Shown here piece by piece: positions 16,029 through 25,273 of a stretch of DNA of 64,000 nucleotides. A model generated the notes under the pieces. That model was not told the origin of the DNA and searched no databases. It was given only the letters and a program-made list of their open reading frames with translations. Source of the DNA: Lewinellaceae bacterium. Lineage in GTDB: Bacteria; Bacteroidota; Bacteroidia; Chitinophagales; Saprospiraceae. Location: assembly GCA_020636025.1 (NCBI GenBank), contig JACJYQ010000001.1, positions 744,001 through 808,000 of the forward strand, in the 5' to 3' direction. The position numbers were made by a program, and so were the translations under genes. Numbering within the stretch: the stretch's first letter is position 1; each line of letters opens with the position of its first letter.

Positions 16029-19000
16029 ATGCAAATCGCCGCTTTTTCGGTTAAAAACAGCCAGTTTACCTTTATTATTTTCTGTTTTGTGATGGCATTG
16101 GGTATCGGATCCCTGATGAATATGCCCAGAGCAGAAGACCCCAAATTTTCTCCTCCGGGGTACAACATCGTGGTGGTTTACCCGGGAGCTGGACCGGCCG
16201 AAATAGAAAGCAAGATTACCGACAAGATTGAAGCGCGTTTAGGCGCTCTGGAAAATATTGACCGCATGATTTCCATTTCTTCAAATGGCTTTATGCTGGT
16301 CAGCATGGAATTTAAGTTTGGAGAGGATACTGATAAGAAATATGAGGAAGTAGTGCGCGAGGTAAATGCGTTGAGACCCGAATTGCCGCAGGATATCTAT
16401 AGAATTAACATTCAAAAATTTTCCTCATCAGATGTAGCCATTCTGCAAGGAGGCCTGGTGAGTGAAACGGCTTCCTATTTCGACATGGAAAAGGAGCTAA
16501 CCCGACTCGAGGAAGCGCTGGAAAAACTACCCGGAATTAAGGCGGCCGATAAGTGGGCCTGTCCCAAAAGAACTGTTCGCATTGCGCTGAACCTGCCAAA
16601 ATTGGCCGCCGAAAATCTGCCGGTGAGTCGAGTGTTGGCATCCATTCAAAGTGAGAATATGAGTATTCCCGGAGGCGTGCTTACACTTGGCGACCGGGAT
16701 TTTTTTGTGGAAACCAGCGGTGATTTCGACGACATTGATCAGGTAAGAAACACCGTGATTACCGGTAACAAAGGGCAGATCCGCCATTTGAAAGACATCG
16801 CTAAAGTTGACTGGGCTTATGAAGAGCCAGTGCATCTTGCCAGGATAAATGGTGTGCGCTGCACCTGGATAACAGCGCGCATGAAGGACAACCAGAACAT
16901 TTTCGTGGTTGGTGATGAGGTTCAACGAGTAGTAGATGAATGGCGTGAAGATTTGCCGAAAAACATGGATTATGTAAAGGTTTTTGATCAAAACGATTCT
17001 GTTAGCAAGCGTTTGGGTCGCTTTGCCAAAGATTTTGGCATTGCCATACTATTGGTGTTGATCACGCTTTTGCCCTTGGGCTGGCGAGCCGCCATGGTTG
17101 TGATGGTCTCCATTCCATTGAGTATTTCCATCGGTTTGTTTGCCCTGGATCAGCTTGGTTATTCGCTCAACCAGCTGAGTATCGTTGGCTTGATCATCGC
17201 ATTAGGAATATTGGTTGATGACAGTATTGTAGTTGTAGAGAATATAGAACGATGGCTTCGAGACGGCTATTCCAGAAAAGAGGCTGCCATACTGGCAACC
17301 AAACAAATTGGACTGGCTGTACTCGGTTGTACGGCCACGCTGGTATTGGCATTTTTACCGTTGGTTTTCCTGCCCGAAGCTTCCGGAGATTTCATACGAT
17401 CTCTGCCGATGGCAGTTGTCCTAACCATTTTGGCCTCACTGTTTGTCTCCTTGACTATAGTGCCATTTTTAAGCAGTCGATTGCTTGCAGAACACCATGA
17501 CCCAAAAGGAAATATTTTCCTTAGGGGCATGAAATGGTTGATCGCCGGGACATATTCCAAAGCTTTGGAAAAAGCGCTTGAATGGCCTAGAATGACGCTT
17601 TTTATTGCCTTTGTCATTTTCGCCGCCGTTATAGGGCTTGGAACCCGTACCGGCTTTGCTTTGTTCCCGGCCTCGGAAAGACCCATGTTTTACATCGACA
17701 TTGATACAGCACCGGGAAGCAGTATTGAAAAAACAGAGTCTGTGAGTCGTATGGTTGACTCCGTTCTACAATCATACGTTACGCCTGAATTTAGAAATCA
17801 GCACTTATTGCCCGATTCTTTGGAGCCCAGTTCAACATATCGGGATGGCGATGCCCGAATTACCTGGTTTGCCAGCAATGTAGGGCGCGGAAACCCTCGT
17901 GTTTACTACAATGTTATCAGGGAATTTGAAAGCAGTTCTTACGGACAGGTATTTGTGCAGTTGCAGGAAAATACGCCGCCTCGCTATAAAATTGCCCTGA
18001 TAGACGAGTTGAGAAATAAATTCAAGGCAGTTCCGGATGCCAAGATCACCGTTCAGAATTTCGAACAAGGGCCACCAGTTCCAGCACCTGTAGCCATTCG
18101 GGTATACAGCGAGAATTTTGACACCTTGCGCAGTTTGGCAGCTTCTGTCAAAGAGTTAATAGAACAAACTGAAGGCACCATTTACATTGAAAATCCGATT
18201 GAGTCTATTAAAACCGACTTGTTTGTCAGGGTAAACAAAGAAAAAGCAGCAGCGCTGGGCGTTCCGGTTGCTGAAATTGACCGAATGGTGAGGTTGGCTG
18301 TAGCAGGATTACCGGTGGGCATTCTCTCGCTCAAGGAAGACTCCGAGGATTATGCTATGGTGGTAACGGTTCCGAAAGAAGGAAGCAAATCAGGCCTGGA
18401 AGCCTTTGATCATTTGTTTGTCAACAATGTTTTGGGCAAGGCCATTCCGCTTAATCAATTGGCGAAAATTGAATTCAAGCCATCTCCCAATTACATACAG
18501 CATTACAACAAGGATCGTTTTACCTCAGTCACCGCTTCCGTAAAAACAGGGTACTATGCCGCGCAGGTAAATGCTGAAATTCGGGAAAAACTGGAACAAC
18601 TGACCATTCCCAAGAACTGTCATTACATAGTTGCCGGTGAGGAAGAGAGTGCCCAACGTTCCTTTGGCGGACTAGGCACCATTATTTTAGTCACCATTTT
18701 TGGTTTATTGGCGGTATTGATCCTTGAATTCAAAACTTTTAAAAGCACCATCATCGTGCTTTCAGTCATACCATTGGGGATCATTGGGGCCATTCTGATA
18801 TTGTTGGCAACCGGATACCCGTTTTCATTTACCGTGGTAGTTGGCCTTATTGCCCTTATGGGTATAGAGGTGAAAAACTCCATACTCCTGGTTGATTTTA
18901 CGAATCAGTTGCGAGCCGAGGGCAAAGATCTGGATGCTGCCATTCAAGAGGCCGGAGAAATCCGGTTTGTACCCATTTTACTGACGTCTTTAACGGCAAT

Positions 19001-19151
19001 CGGAGGTTTGCTACCGATTGCCGTTGAAGAAAACCCGCTCTACTCTCCCCTATCTTATGTGCTCATTGGAGGTCTGATCTCCAGCACCTTGCTTTCAAGG
19101 ATTGTGACGCCAGTGTTGTACAAGCTGTTGGCGCCTAAAGTGCATGTATAA
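16029..19151 (+). CDS. RND-family efflux transporter permease
   Basis: A 1040-residue AcrB-type pump, normal length. The first transmembrane helix follows MQIAAFSVKNSQFTFIIFC. The large periplasmic loops and twelve predicted helices are in the usual order; helix 4 has GILVDDSIVVVEN with the paired aspartates for proton relay (about residues 395-410), and the second half carries GLIALMGIEVKNSILLVD. It exports hydrophobic or cationic compounds across the envelope using the proton gradient. No membrane-fusion or TolC-type gene is adjacent, so it is an orphan of the usual tripartite set. It is probably cotranscribed with the lyase gene 10 bases upstream. Confidence 0.9.
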   Translation: MQIAAFSVKNSQFTFIIFCFVMALGIGSLMNMPRAEDPKFSPPGYNIVVVYPGAGPAEIESKITDKIEARLGALENIDRMISISSNGFMLVSMEFKFGEDTDKKYEEVVREVNALRPELPQDIYRINIQKFSSSDVAILQGGLVSETASYFDMEKELTRLEEALEKLPGIKAADKWACPKRTVRIALNLPKLAAENLPVSRVLASIQSENMSIPGGVLTLGDRDFFVETSGDFDDIDQVRNTVITGNKGQIRHLKDIAKVDWAYEEPVHLARINGVRCTWITARMKDNQNIFVVGDEVQRVVDEWREDLPKNMDYVKVFDQNDSVSKRLGRFAKDFGIAILLVLITLLPLGWRAAMVVMVSIPLSISIGLFALDQLGYSLNQLSIVGLIIALGILVDDSIVVVENIERWLRDGYSRKEAAILATKQIGLAVLGCTATLVLAFLPLVFLPEASGDFIRSLPMAVVLTILASLFVSLTIVPFLSSRLLAEHHDPKGNIFLRGMKWLIAGTYSKALEKALEWPRMTLFIAFVIFAAVIGLGTRTGFALFPASERPMFYIDIDTAPGSSIEKTESVSRMVDSVLQSYVTPEFRNQHLLPDSLEPSSTYRDGDARITWFASNVGRGNPRVYYNVIREFESSSYGQVFVQLQENTPPRYKIALIDELRNKFKAVPDAKITVQNFEQGPPVPAPVAIRVYSENFDTLRSLAASVKELIEQTEGTIYIENPIESIKTDLFVRVNKEKAAALGVPVAEIDRMVRLAVAGLPVGILSLKEDSEDYAMVVTVPKEGSKSGLEAFDHLFVNNVLGKAIPLNQLAKIEFKPSPNYIQHYNKDRFTSVTASVKTGYYAAQVNAEIREKLEQLTIPKNCHYIVAGEEESAQRSFGGLGTIILVTIFGLLAVLILEFKTFKSTIIVLSVIPLGIIGAILILLATGYPFSFTVVVGLIALMGIEVKNSILLVDFTNQLRAEGKDLDAAIQEAGEIRFVPILLTSLTAIGGLLPIAVEENPLYSPLSYVLIGGLISSTLLSRIVTPVLYKLLAPKVHV

Positions 19152-19160
19152 ACGCCAGAC

Positions 19161-20558
19161 TTAAATGTGAATCACTTCGCCGTAAGCAGCCGCAGCCGCT
19201 TCCATAATGGCTTCGCTCATGGTCGGGTGCGGATGCACTGATTTAATGATTTCGTGTCCCGTAGTTTCCAGTTTTCTGGCTACCACCACTTCCGCGATCA
19301 TTTCTGTGACATTGGATCCGATCATGTGGGCGCCAAGCCATTCACCGTATTTCTTATCAAAAATCACTTTGACGAAGCCTTCTGCGTGACCAGAGGCTTT
19401 CGCTTTACCGCTGGCCATGAATGGGAATTTGCCCACCAAAACTTCATATCCGGCATCTTTAGCGCCTTGCTCCGTGTACCCAACGGAGGCTACTTCAGGA
19501 ACGCAATAAGTACAACCTGGAATGTTGTTATAATCAATCGGTTCAGGATGATGCCCAGCCATTTTCTCTACGCAAGTTATGCCTTCTGCACTCGCCACGT
19601 GTGCCAGGGCCTGAGTAGCCAGCACATCGCCGATGGCGTAAAAACCTGGTACATTAGTCCGGTAGTAATCATCCACTTTGATATACCCGCGATCAGTTGC
19701 AATGCCAAGTTCTTCCAGACCGATGTTTTCGGTATTAGGTGTTACACCTGCGGCGCTAAGTACTACATCGCAAACGATGGTTTCCGTTTTGCCATCCTTG
19801 CGGTTTTTCATATTTACCTTAATTTCCTTACCACTTGTATCAACTGTCTCAACGGCCCATCCGCCGTACACTTTTAGGCCTTTTCTGGTGTATAATTTAC
19901 CTAGTTCTTTGGAAATATCCTGATCCTCTCTAGGCACGAGTCCCTGTTCCATAAATTCTACGATACTAACTTCTGTGCCAATCGTATGATAGAAGTATCC
20001 AAATTCAACACCAATGGCGCCTGCACCTACTACCACCATGCGTTTGGGTTGCGCATCAAGACTCATGGCCTTGCGATATTCTATGATTTTCTTTCCATCA
20101 ACAGGCAGGTTTGGCAATTCCTTGGCTCTACCACCAGTAGCGATGATGATGCTCTTGGCACTATATTCTGTCACTTTTCCATCAGCATCCGTTACCGCGA
20201 GTTTTGGACCTTTCATCAACTTACCAGTTCCCATGATCACTGTAATCTTGTTCTTTTTCATCAGGAATTGGATACCCTTGCTCATGCCGTCTGCCACCCC
20301 GCGACTTCTATTGATCATGGCATTGAAGTCGACACTGGCTTTGGCTACTTTTATTCCATAGTCCTCTGCATGACTCAAATAATCAAAAACCTGTGCACTT
20401 TTTAGCAGCGCCTTTGTTGGTATACATCCCCAATTCAGGCAAATTCCTCCGAGGTTTTCGCGTTCTACAATGGCGACATTCATACCCAATTGGGCAGCGC
20501 GGATTGCAGCTACATAACCACCGGGGCCGCTGCCTAATACGATCAGATCAAAATTCAT
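19161..20558 (-). CDS. lpdA: Dihydrolipoyl dehydrogenase (E3)
   Basis: A 465-residue flavoprotein disulfide reductase. FAD motif LIVLGSGPGGYVAA, redox-active cysteines C40 and C45 in GGICLNWGCIPTKALL, the NAD-binding VVVGAGAIGVEFG, AIGDVLATQALAHVA, and the C-terminal HPHPTMSEAI with the catalytic His-Glu pair. It reoxidises lipoamide in pyruvate, 2-oxoglutarate, branched-chain or glycine-cleavage complexes. The frame runs to 20591, but the ATG at 20558 gives the standard N terminus. No E1 or E2 gene is nearby. It converges on the RND gene with 9 bases between. Confidence 0.95.
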   Translation of the reverse strand: MNFDLIVLGSGPGGYVAAIRAAQLGMNVAIVERENLGGICLNWGCIPTKALLKSAQVFDYLSHAEDYGIKVAKASVDFNAMINRSRGVADGMSKGIQFLMKKNKITVIMGTGKLMKGPKLAVTDADGKVTEYSAKSIIIATGGRAKELPNLPVDGKKIIEYRKAMSLDAQPKRMVVVGAGAIGVEFGYFYHTIGTEVSIVEFMEQGLVPREDQDISKELGKLYTRKGLKVYGGWAVETVDTSGKEIKVNMKNRKDGKTETIVCDVVLSAAGVTPNTENIGLEELGIATDRGYIKVDDYYRTNVPGFYAIGDVLATQALAHVASAEGITCVEKMAGHHPEPIDYNNIPGCTYCVPEVASVGYTEQGAKDAGYEVLVGKFPFMASGKAKASGHAEGFVKVIFDKKYGEWLGAHMIGSNVTEMIAEVVVARKLETTGHEIIKSVHPHPTMSEAIMEAAAAAYGEVIHI

Positions 20559-20642
20559 AGTTGGTTGAAATTTACATTTTGTGCAGCGCAAAGGTAGTTT
20601 TGATCTGCATTAAGAGTTTTAATTTTTCTCACTTTTGTGGAG

Positions 20643-22277
20643 ATGAAAATTCAGGTATCCGAAATTTACTGGTGGAAATGGCTTTTTTTGAGCCTTGTTC
20701 TCGGCTACTGTCTCTATTATGCGCCTTTTGGCATAAACGAAACAGATGGCGGCTTTATAACAGGATTGGCATGGCAAGTGTTGAGCGGAAAGACCTTATA
20801 TTCAGAAATAGTGTATGTCAGGCCACCACTTCCCGTATGGTTAAGAGCGGCAGAACTTCAAGTACTACCAGAGAATATGGCCATCCTGGCAGAACGCTGG
20901 ATCTTTTATGGCAAGGTTGCGCTGTACTCATTGTTTGCTGCTTTTATTTTATTCAAGGGGCTCAATCGCTGGATTCTGGCAGTTTTCGGGTTTGTATTAT
21001 CGGCTCATTGCTACCCGGCCATGGCCTGGCACACGGTTGACGGGATACTATTGGCTGTATCGTCCTGCTTCATATATTGGAAGGCGATTGGTAATAGGTT
21101 TGGATCTATATTGTCGGCACTTGCCGGTATTTTATTGTTTGGAGCTTTATTGTGCAAGCAATCTTTTTACCCATTGGCACTTGTGTTTGGCGCCCTGACA
21201 CTTACATACTCTGTCAGGCATGGACTTTTTTTTGTGCTGGGGATAATATTGAGTTCTGTCGTATTCGGCTATTACCTTGAAACGCATGGCATTTTTGATT
21301 CCTTTATTGCCATGACAAGCGGTGCAGCCAACAGCAAGCAAGCGCTGCAACATGGATTGCTGGACTATTTTGACATCAACCTTGCCTTGCTGGTACCCAG
21401 TTTGGTTATTTTACTCACCATTTATTGGACAAATCGGGAGTTCAAAGGCAAATCCTGGACCGGGTTGTTGTGGCTCGGTTGGTTGTTTGCCTTGATGATC
21501 AGTTATATAGCCGTTACCTTATTGAGGAAGGAACATACGGTACCTTTTGCACAAACCAGGGCTTTATTTTGGTTGTGCACGCTTGTTCTTGGATTTTGGG
21601 TATTCAGACTTCAACGTTTTTCAACACTTATAAAAGAGGCGGATTTTATAAAGGCCCTCATGTTACTGTCAGTTACCTGGACGGCGGCCATTAGCTGGGG
21701 ATATGCTTTGCCTATTTTATTTTCGAGTCCACTCGTTTGGGGAATTATGATAGTTTCGGAAAGTCTAAAACAGCCTAAAGAGACTCAAGCTCAGTTAGCC
21801 CGCTTACTCTTGTTAATTGCTTTGTTAATCACGTTCAGGGTTGCTTTTGAATTTGTTTACCGTGATGAGACAAGGGACCAATTACAGGTATCAATGGGTG
21901 ATGTTTACCCAAAACTCTCGGGCATTTACTCAAGTAAACAAACAGCAGATCAGTATTTGGATCTGAAAAAACTGACAGCCAAATACGGAAAGAACTTCAC
22001 CGTATTGCCCGCATTTCCTTTGGCCAATTATTTGGAGAACAGTAACCCTCCCCTGCCGCTTGACTGGGTGGTAAATCGAGAGACCAATGGAAACAATGAA
22101 TTGGTGCTAGATGCCCTGAACAGCAAAAGGCCAATGGTATTCATTGAGAAAAACTATTTGGAGAAGCTCAGTGAAGACACCCAACTTATTGTTACCCAAA
22201 AAGTAGCAAGTCAATGCAAGCCGATAGAAGAAACTCCATATTTTACAGTATTTCAAATTGAGCAGGAAATTCGTTAA
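20643..22277 (+). CDS. ArnT/PMT-like membrane glycosyltransferase-type protein
   Basis: A 544-residue integral membrane protein with about ten hydrophobic helices. The first loop holds the acidic motif INETDGGFITGLAWQVLSGK and then YVRPPLPVW, an arrangement like GT39/ArnT-type lipid-linked sugar transferases, where an acidic residue in loop 1 is catalytic. The C-terminal 130 residues (after RVAFEFVYRDETRDQL) form a soluble outer domain. Start chosen at ATG 20643 rather than the GTG at 20637. It is 5 bases upstream of a HAD phosphatase gene, so both may act on an envelope lipid or sugar. The substrate is unknown. Confidence 0.7.
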   Translation: MKIQVSEIYWWKWLFLSLVLGYCLYYAPFGINETDGGFITGLAWQVLSGKTLYSEIVYVRPPLPVWLRAAELQVLPENMAILAERWIFYGKVALYSLFAAFILFKGLNRWILAVFGFVLSAHCYPAMAWHTVDGILLAVSSCFIYWKAIGNRFGSILSALAGILLFGALLCKQSFYPLALVFGALTLTYSVRHGLFFVLGIILSSVVFGYYLETHGIFDSFIAMTSGAANSKQALQHGLLDYFDINLALLVPSLVILLTIYWTNREFKGKSWTGLLWLGWLFALMISYIAVTLLRKEHTVPFAQTRALFWLCTLVLGFWVFRLQRFSTLIKEADFIKALMLLSVTWTAAISWGYALPILFSSPLVWGIMIVSESLKQPKETQAQLARLLLLIALLITFRVAFEFVYRDETRDQLQVSMGDVYPKLSGIYSSKQTADQYLDLKKLTAKYGKNFTVLPAFPLANYLENSNPPLPLDWVVNRETNGNNELVLDALNSKRPMVFIEKNYLEKLSEDTQLIVTQKVASQCKPIEETPYFTVFQIEQEIR

Positions 22278-22282
22278 AACCC

Positions 22283-22912
22283 ATGAAACCAAAGACTTTA
22301 GTTTTATTCGATTTTGACGGTACGCTTAGTAAAAGGGATTCTCTGCTGCCATTTATCCTGTTTTCAGTAAAACCAATGAACTTGATCCTGAAGGCCGCCA
22401 TTTGGAGTTTCAGGCTTTTTGGGCTTCTATTGAGGGGTAAACTAAACAAGGAAAGAGCCAAAGAGGCTTTAATGGCAAGTTTATATAAGGGACTGACAAA
22501 AGCGCAGCTCAATGAGCTCGGTTCAAGATTTTTCGCAGTGAAATCCAAAGACCTGATGTATCCGGATATGATGCAGATTATGCATCAATACAAGACAGAT
22601 GGAGCAACCGTGGCAATTGTGTCAGCAGCAGTAGATATCTGGCTTGAAGCGTTTTGCGTGCAGCAAAAAGTAGCATTAATCTGCACACAAACAGCCTTCG
22701 ATGGCGAGTATTTTACCGGAAAGTTTGCAGGTCCGAACTGCAATAACGAAGAAAAAGTGCGCAGGATCAAGGAGCGTTTTTCACTTGACCAATTTGATCA
22801 CATCATTGCTTATGGCAATACAAAAGGTGACTGGCCCATGCTTGGTCTTGCTCACGAATCCTGGTACATGCAATCGGATGGGCTGAGCAAATTCAACCGA
22901 AATTTGAATTAA
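22283..22912 (+). CDS. HAD-IB family phosphatase
   Basis: A 209-residue HAD hydrolase: nucleophile motif LVLFDFDGTLSKRDS, helical cap (about 25-90), motif II VAIVSAAVD, and motif IV IIAYGNTKGDWPML. This is the phosphoserine-phosphatase-like HAD-IB subgroup, some members of which act on lipid or sugar phosphates. The cap contains a hydrophobic stretch (FILFSVKPMNLILKAAIWSF), suggesting membrane association. It starts 5 bases after the ArnT-like gene and is probably cotranscribed with it. Confidence 0.8.
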   Translation: MKPKTLVLFDFDGTLSKRDSLLPFILFSVKPMNLILKAAIWSFRLFGLLLRGKLNKERAKEALMASLYKGLTKAQLNELGSRFFAVKSKDLMYPDMMQIMHQYKTDGATVAIVSAAVDIWLEAFCVQQKVALICTQTAFDGEYFTGKFAGPNCNNEEKVRRIKERFSLDQFDHIIAYGNTKGDWPMLGLAHESWYMQSDGLSKFNRNLN

Positions 22913-22938
22913 GTGGCTGACTACCGGGCGGTTAATCT

Positions 22939-22946
22939 TACATTTG
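22939..22946 (+). promoter_or_regulatory. TAnnTTTG box upstream of the DedA gene
   Basis: An exact TACATTTG lies 24 bases before the ATG at 22971 and overlaps an alternative TTG start. No good TTTG is found at the proper spacing upstream, so the promoter is weak or factor-dependent. It supports the ATG at 22971. Confidence 0.5.
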
Positions 22947-22970
22947 CGATTCAAATTACACAAGACCTCT

Positions 22971-23624
22971 ATGCTTGATTTTTTAAGCCAGGCGCTTGAG
23001 TTCATCCGGCACCTTGATGTGCATCTGGAAAACATCATGCGCGAATACCATTTAACTACCTATATAATTCTCGCGCTCATAATTTTTTGTGAGACAGGCT
23101 TGGTAGTCACACCATTTCTTCCTGGCGACTCTCTATTGTTTGCTGCGGGCGCTATTACGGCAAAAACCGGTATTCTCAATGTTTGGTTGCTGATCCCCTT
23201 GCTATTTGCAGCTGCCATTCTTGGCGACAATACCAACTACTTTTTTGGACGTTTTCTTGGTCATAAAATTTATGAACGGGATTATTGGTTTTTAAAGAAA
23301 AAGTATGTGGATCAAACCCATGAGTTTTACGAAAAACACGGTGGACAAACGTTGATAATTGCCCGTTTTGTTCCTATTGTGCGCACTTTTGCCCCGTTTG
23401 TGGCCGGTGTGGGCGACATGAAATACCGTCGTTTTATCGGATACTGCCTTGCCGGTGGAATTCTCTGGGTAACTACCCTGACGTTGGCCGGGTACTATTT
23501 CGGAAAAATTCCCATTGTGCGCGACAATTTTGAAGTCGTGGTCATTGGAATTATATGTCTTTCTGTGGTGCCCATTATTGTGGGTTACATTAAGAACAGG
23601 TTCTTTTCAAAGTCGACCACATGA
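22971..23624 (+). CDS. DedA family membrane protein
   Basis: A 217-residue VTT/SNARE-associated-type membrane protein. Visible are the DedA-type motif IIFCETGLVVTPFLPGDSLL, LGDNTNYFFGRFLG, and KHGGQTLIIARFVPIVRTFA, where the phosphate-binding arginines reside, followed by VAGVGDMKYRRF. Members act as undecaprenyl-phosphate or phospholipid scramblases/transporters that use the proton gradient. The frame could start at TTG 22944, but the ATG at 22971 is preferred (see the box at 22939). It overlaps the next gene by 4 bases (ATGA). Confidence 0.88.
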   Translation: MLDFLSQALEFIRHLDVHLENIMREYHLTTYIILALIIFCETGLVVTPFLPGDSLLFAAGAITAKTGILNVWLLIPLLFAAAILGDNTNYFFGRFLGHKIYERDYWFLKKKYVDQTHEFYEKHGGQTLIIARFVPIVRTFAPFVAGVGDMKYRRFIGYCLAGGILWVTTLTLAGYYFGKIPIVRDNFEVVVIGIICLSVVPIIVGYIKNRFFSKSTT

Positions 23625-24796
23625 CGGAGCTGGATCGCTTTATCTGGGAACACAGGAATGACGATCCTTCACAAATGGCACTTTCGGCAAAAAAATACCC
23701 GGATGTTCCTGTTGCTTTTGTTGCGCGACAAATTGATGCTTATTCAAGGCTGAAAAAGAAAATACCATCCTGGTATCAACAAGGCTTGAGTTTTCCTGTA
23801 CCTGTGTCGCTTGAACAGTGTTCGTCTGAAGCCACGGCACGGTTCAAGGCTTCTCTTTTTTCAGGCGAAAATTTTCTTGATTTGACAGGTGGTATGGGTG
23901 TGGACAGCTATTTCTTCAAATCACGATTTGATCGAATCACGCTTGTTGAAGCTGATGCAAATGTACTTTCAGGCACCCGACACAATTTTCAGACGCTAGG
24001 CATTGATAATGTTGTGTTTGTCGAATCGTCTGCTGAACAGTATTTGCAAAAAACAGAACAGCATTTTGATTTGATCTACCTGGATCCCTCCAGAAGAGCT
24101 TCGCAAAACCAAAGAGTTTTTATGCTTGATGATTGTCAACCTAATGTACTGGTAATAAAGGACTTACTATTTAATCACGCTGACAAAACCCTTATAAAAA
24201 CCGCGCCTTTACTCGATATTTCACTGGCAATAAAACAACTGGAACATGTTTCTCAGGTCTGGATAGTTGCTTACGAGCATGATTGCCGGGAAATTTTATA
24301 CCTGCTCGAAAAGAATGCGCCAACCTTGGAACAGGTACCCATCCATGCAGTTTCAATTGATCATAATGGAATAGCCATTAGTCATTATACCCATACGCAA
24401 GAAGAAGAGCAATGCGCAAGTATTGAATATGGCGGGGCAAAATCATATTTGTATGAGCCAAATGCAGCGCTTATGAAGGCTGGCGCATTTAAAAGTCTTG
24501 GCTCAAAATTTCAACTCGGAAAGTTTCACGTCAATTCACATTTGTATACATCGGATGAATTAATTCAAGACTTTCCCGGAAGAAGATTCAACATTATAGC
24601 GACATGCAAATACCATAAAAAGGAGCTTATTGAAGTCATACCCTCTCAAAAGGCCAATTTTAGTAGCCGAAATTTCCCTGATCGTCCTGAACAAGTGCGC
24701 AAAAGAATGGGTTTTGCAGATGGGGGTGATCACTATGTCTTTGCAACGACAGATCATTTAGAAAATAAGGTCTTGCTCGTTTGTTTGAAAGTTTGA
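23621..24796 (+). CDS. THUMP-like domain class I SAM-dependent methyltransferase
   Basis: A 391-residue protein. An N-terminal helical region is followed by a Rossmann methyltransferase with motif I FLDLTGGMGVDSYFF (about 85-100), acidic strand LVEADANVLSG and motif IV YLDPSRRA (D-P-S-R in place of N/D-PPY), and by a C-terminal THUMP-like region (RRFNIIATCKYHKKELIE, FADGGDHYVFATTD). The combination suggests an RNA methyltransferase; the target is unknown. It overlaps the DedA gene by 4 bases, so the two are translationally coupled. Confidence 0.75.
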   Translation: MTELDRFIWEHRNDDPSQMALSAKKYPDVPVAFVARQIDAYSRLKKKIPSWYQQGLSFPVPVSLEQCSSEATARFKASLFSGENFLDLTGGMGVDSYFFKSRFDRITLVEADANVLSGTRHNFQTLGIDNVVFVESSAEQYLQKTEQHFDLIYLDPSRRASQNQRVFMLDDCQPNVLVIKDLLFNHADKTLIKTAPLLDISLAIKQLEHVSQVWIVAYEHDCREILYLLEKNAPTLEQVPIHAVSIDHNGIAISHYTHTQEEEQCASIEYGGAKSYLYEPNAALMKAGAFKSLGSKFQLGKFHVNSHLYTSDELIQDFPGRRFNIIATCKYHKKELIEVIPSQKANFSSRNFPDRPEQVRKRMGFADGGDHYVFATTDHLENKVLLVCLKV

Positions 24797-24876
24797 GTCG
24801 TTCCACTTTGTACATTGCCCCTTCGTATTGAAACCAGAAAGTTGAGTAATACGTACATAATATTAAAGCTACCAAG

Positions 24877-25215
24877 ATGTCTGAAAAAAAATATTTTGAT
24901 CCTGAGGACCTGAAAAAATTTGGTTCCATTACAGAATGGCAAAAATCCATGGGTGACAAGTTCTTTGCCTGGTATGGGGAAGTGATGAAAGAAGGCGCCC
25001 TCACAGAAAGAGAAAAAGCGCTCATCGCATTAGCCGTTGCCCACACTGTTCAATGTCCTTATTGTATTGATGCCTACACCAGCGACTCGCTGGCAAAGGG
25101 TGCAGATGAAGAACAAATGATGGAGGCAGTGCACGTAGCGGCTGCCATCCGTGCAGGATCAAGCCTGGTTTTCTCTACTCAAATGATGAATCATGCCAAG
25201 AACATGACTATGTAA
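24877..25215 (+). CDS. Arsenosugar-associated peroxidase-like protein (AhpD/CMD fold)
   Basis: A 112-residue carboxymuconolactone-decarboxylase-fold protein. The core EREKALIALAVAHTVQCPYC carries the CxxC redox pair of AhpD-type alkylhydroperoxidases, followed by KGADEEQMMEAVHVAAAIRA. This is the small peroxidase-like family known to be encoded next to ArsS. Its role may be to handle thiol or arsenic redox steps in arsenosugar formation. The arsS gene begins 58 bases downstream on the same strand, with a TACATTTA box in the gap, so arsS may also have its own promoter. Confidence 0.85.
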   Translation: MSEKKYFDPEDLKKFGSITEWQKSMGDKFFAWYGEVMKEGALTEREKALIALAVAHTVQCPYCIDAYTSDSLAKGADEEQMMEAVHVAAAIRAGSSLVFSTQMMNHAKNMTM

Positions 25216-25273
25216 AAGATCCTCTAACAAGGGCAATTTCATTACACAGAACGCAAATCCTACATTTACTTAC

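Noticed and set aside
24725..24735. GTGATCAC palindrome as a further Crp site
   Set aside because: The half-sites are adjacent without the six-base spacer and lie inside a coding sequence.
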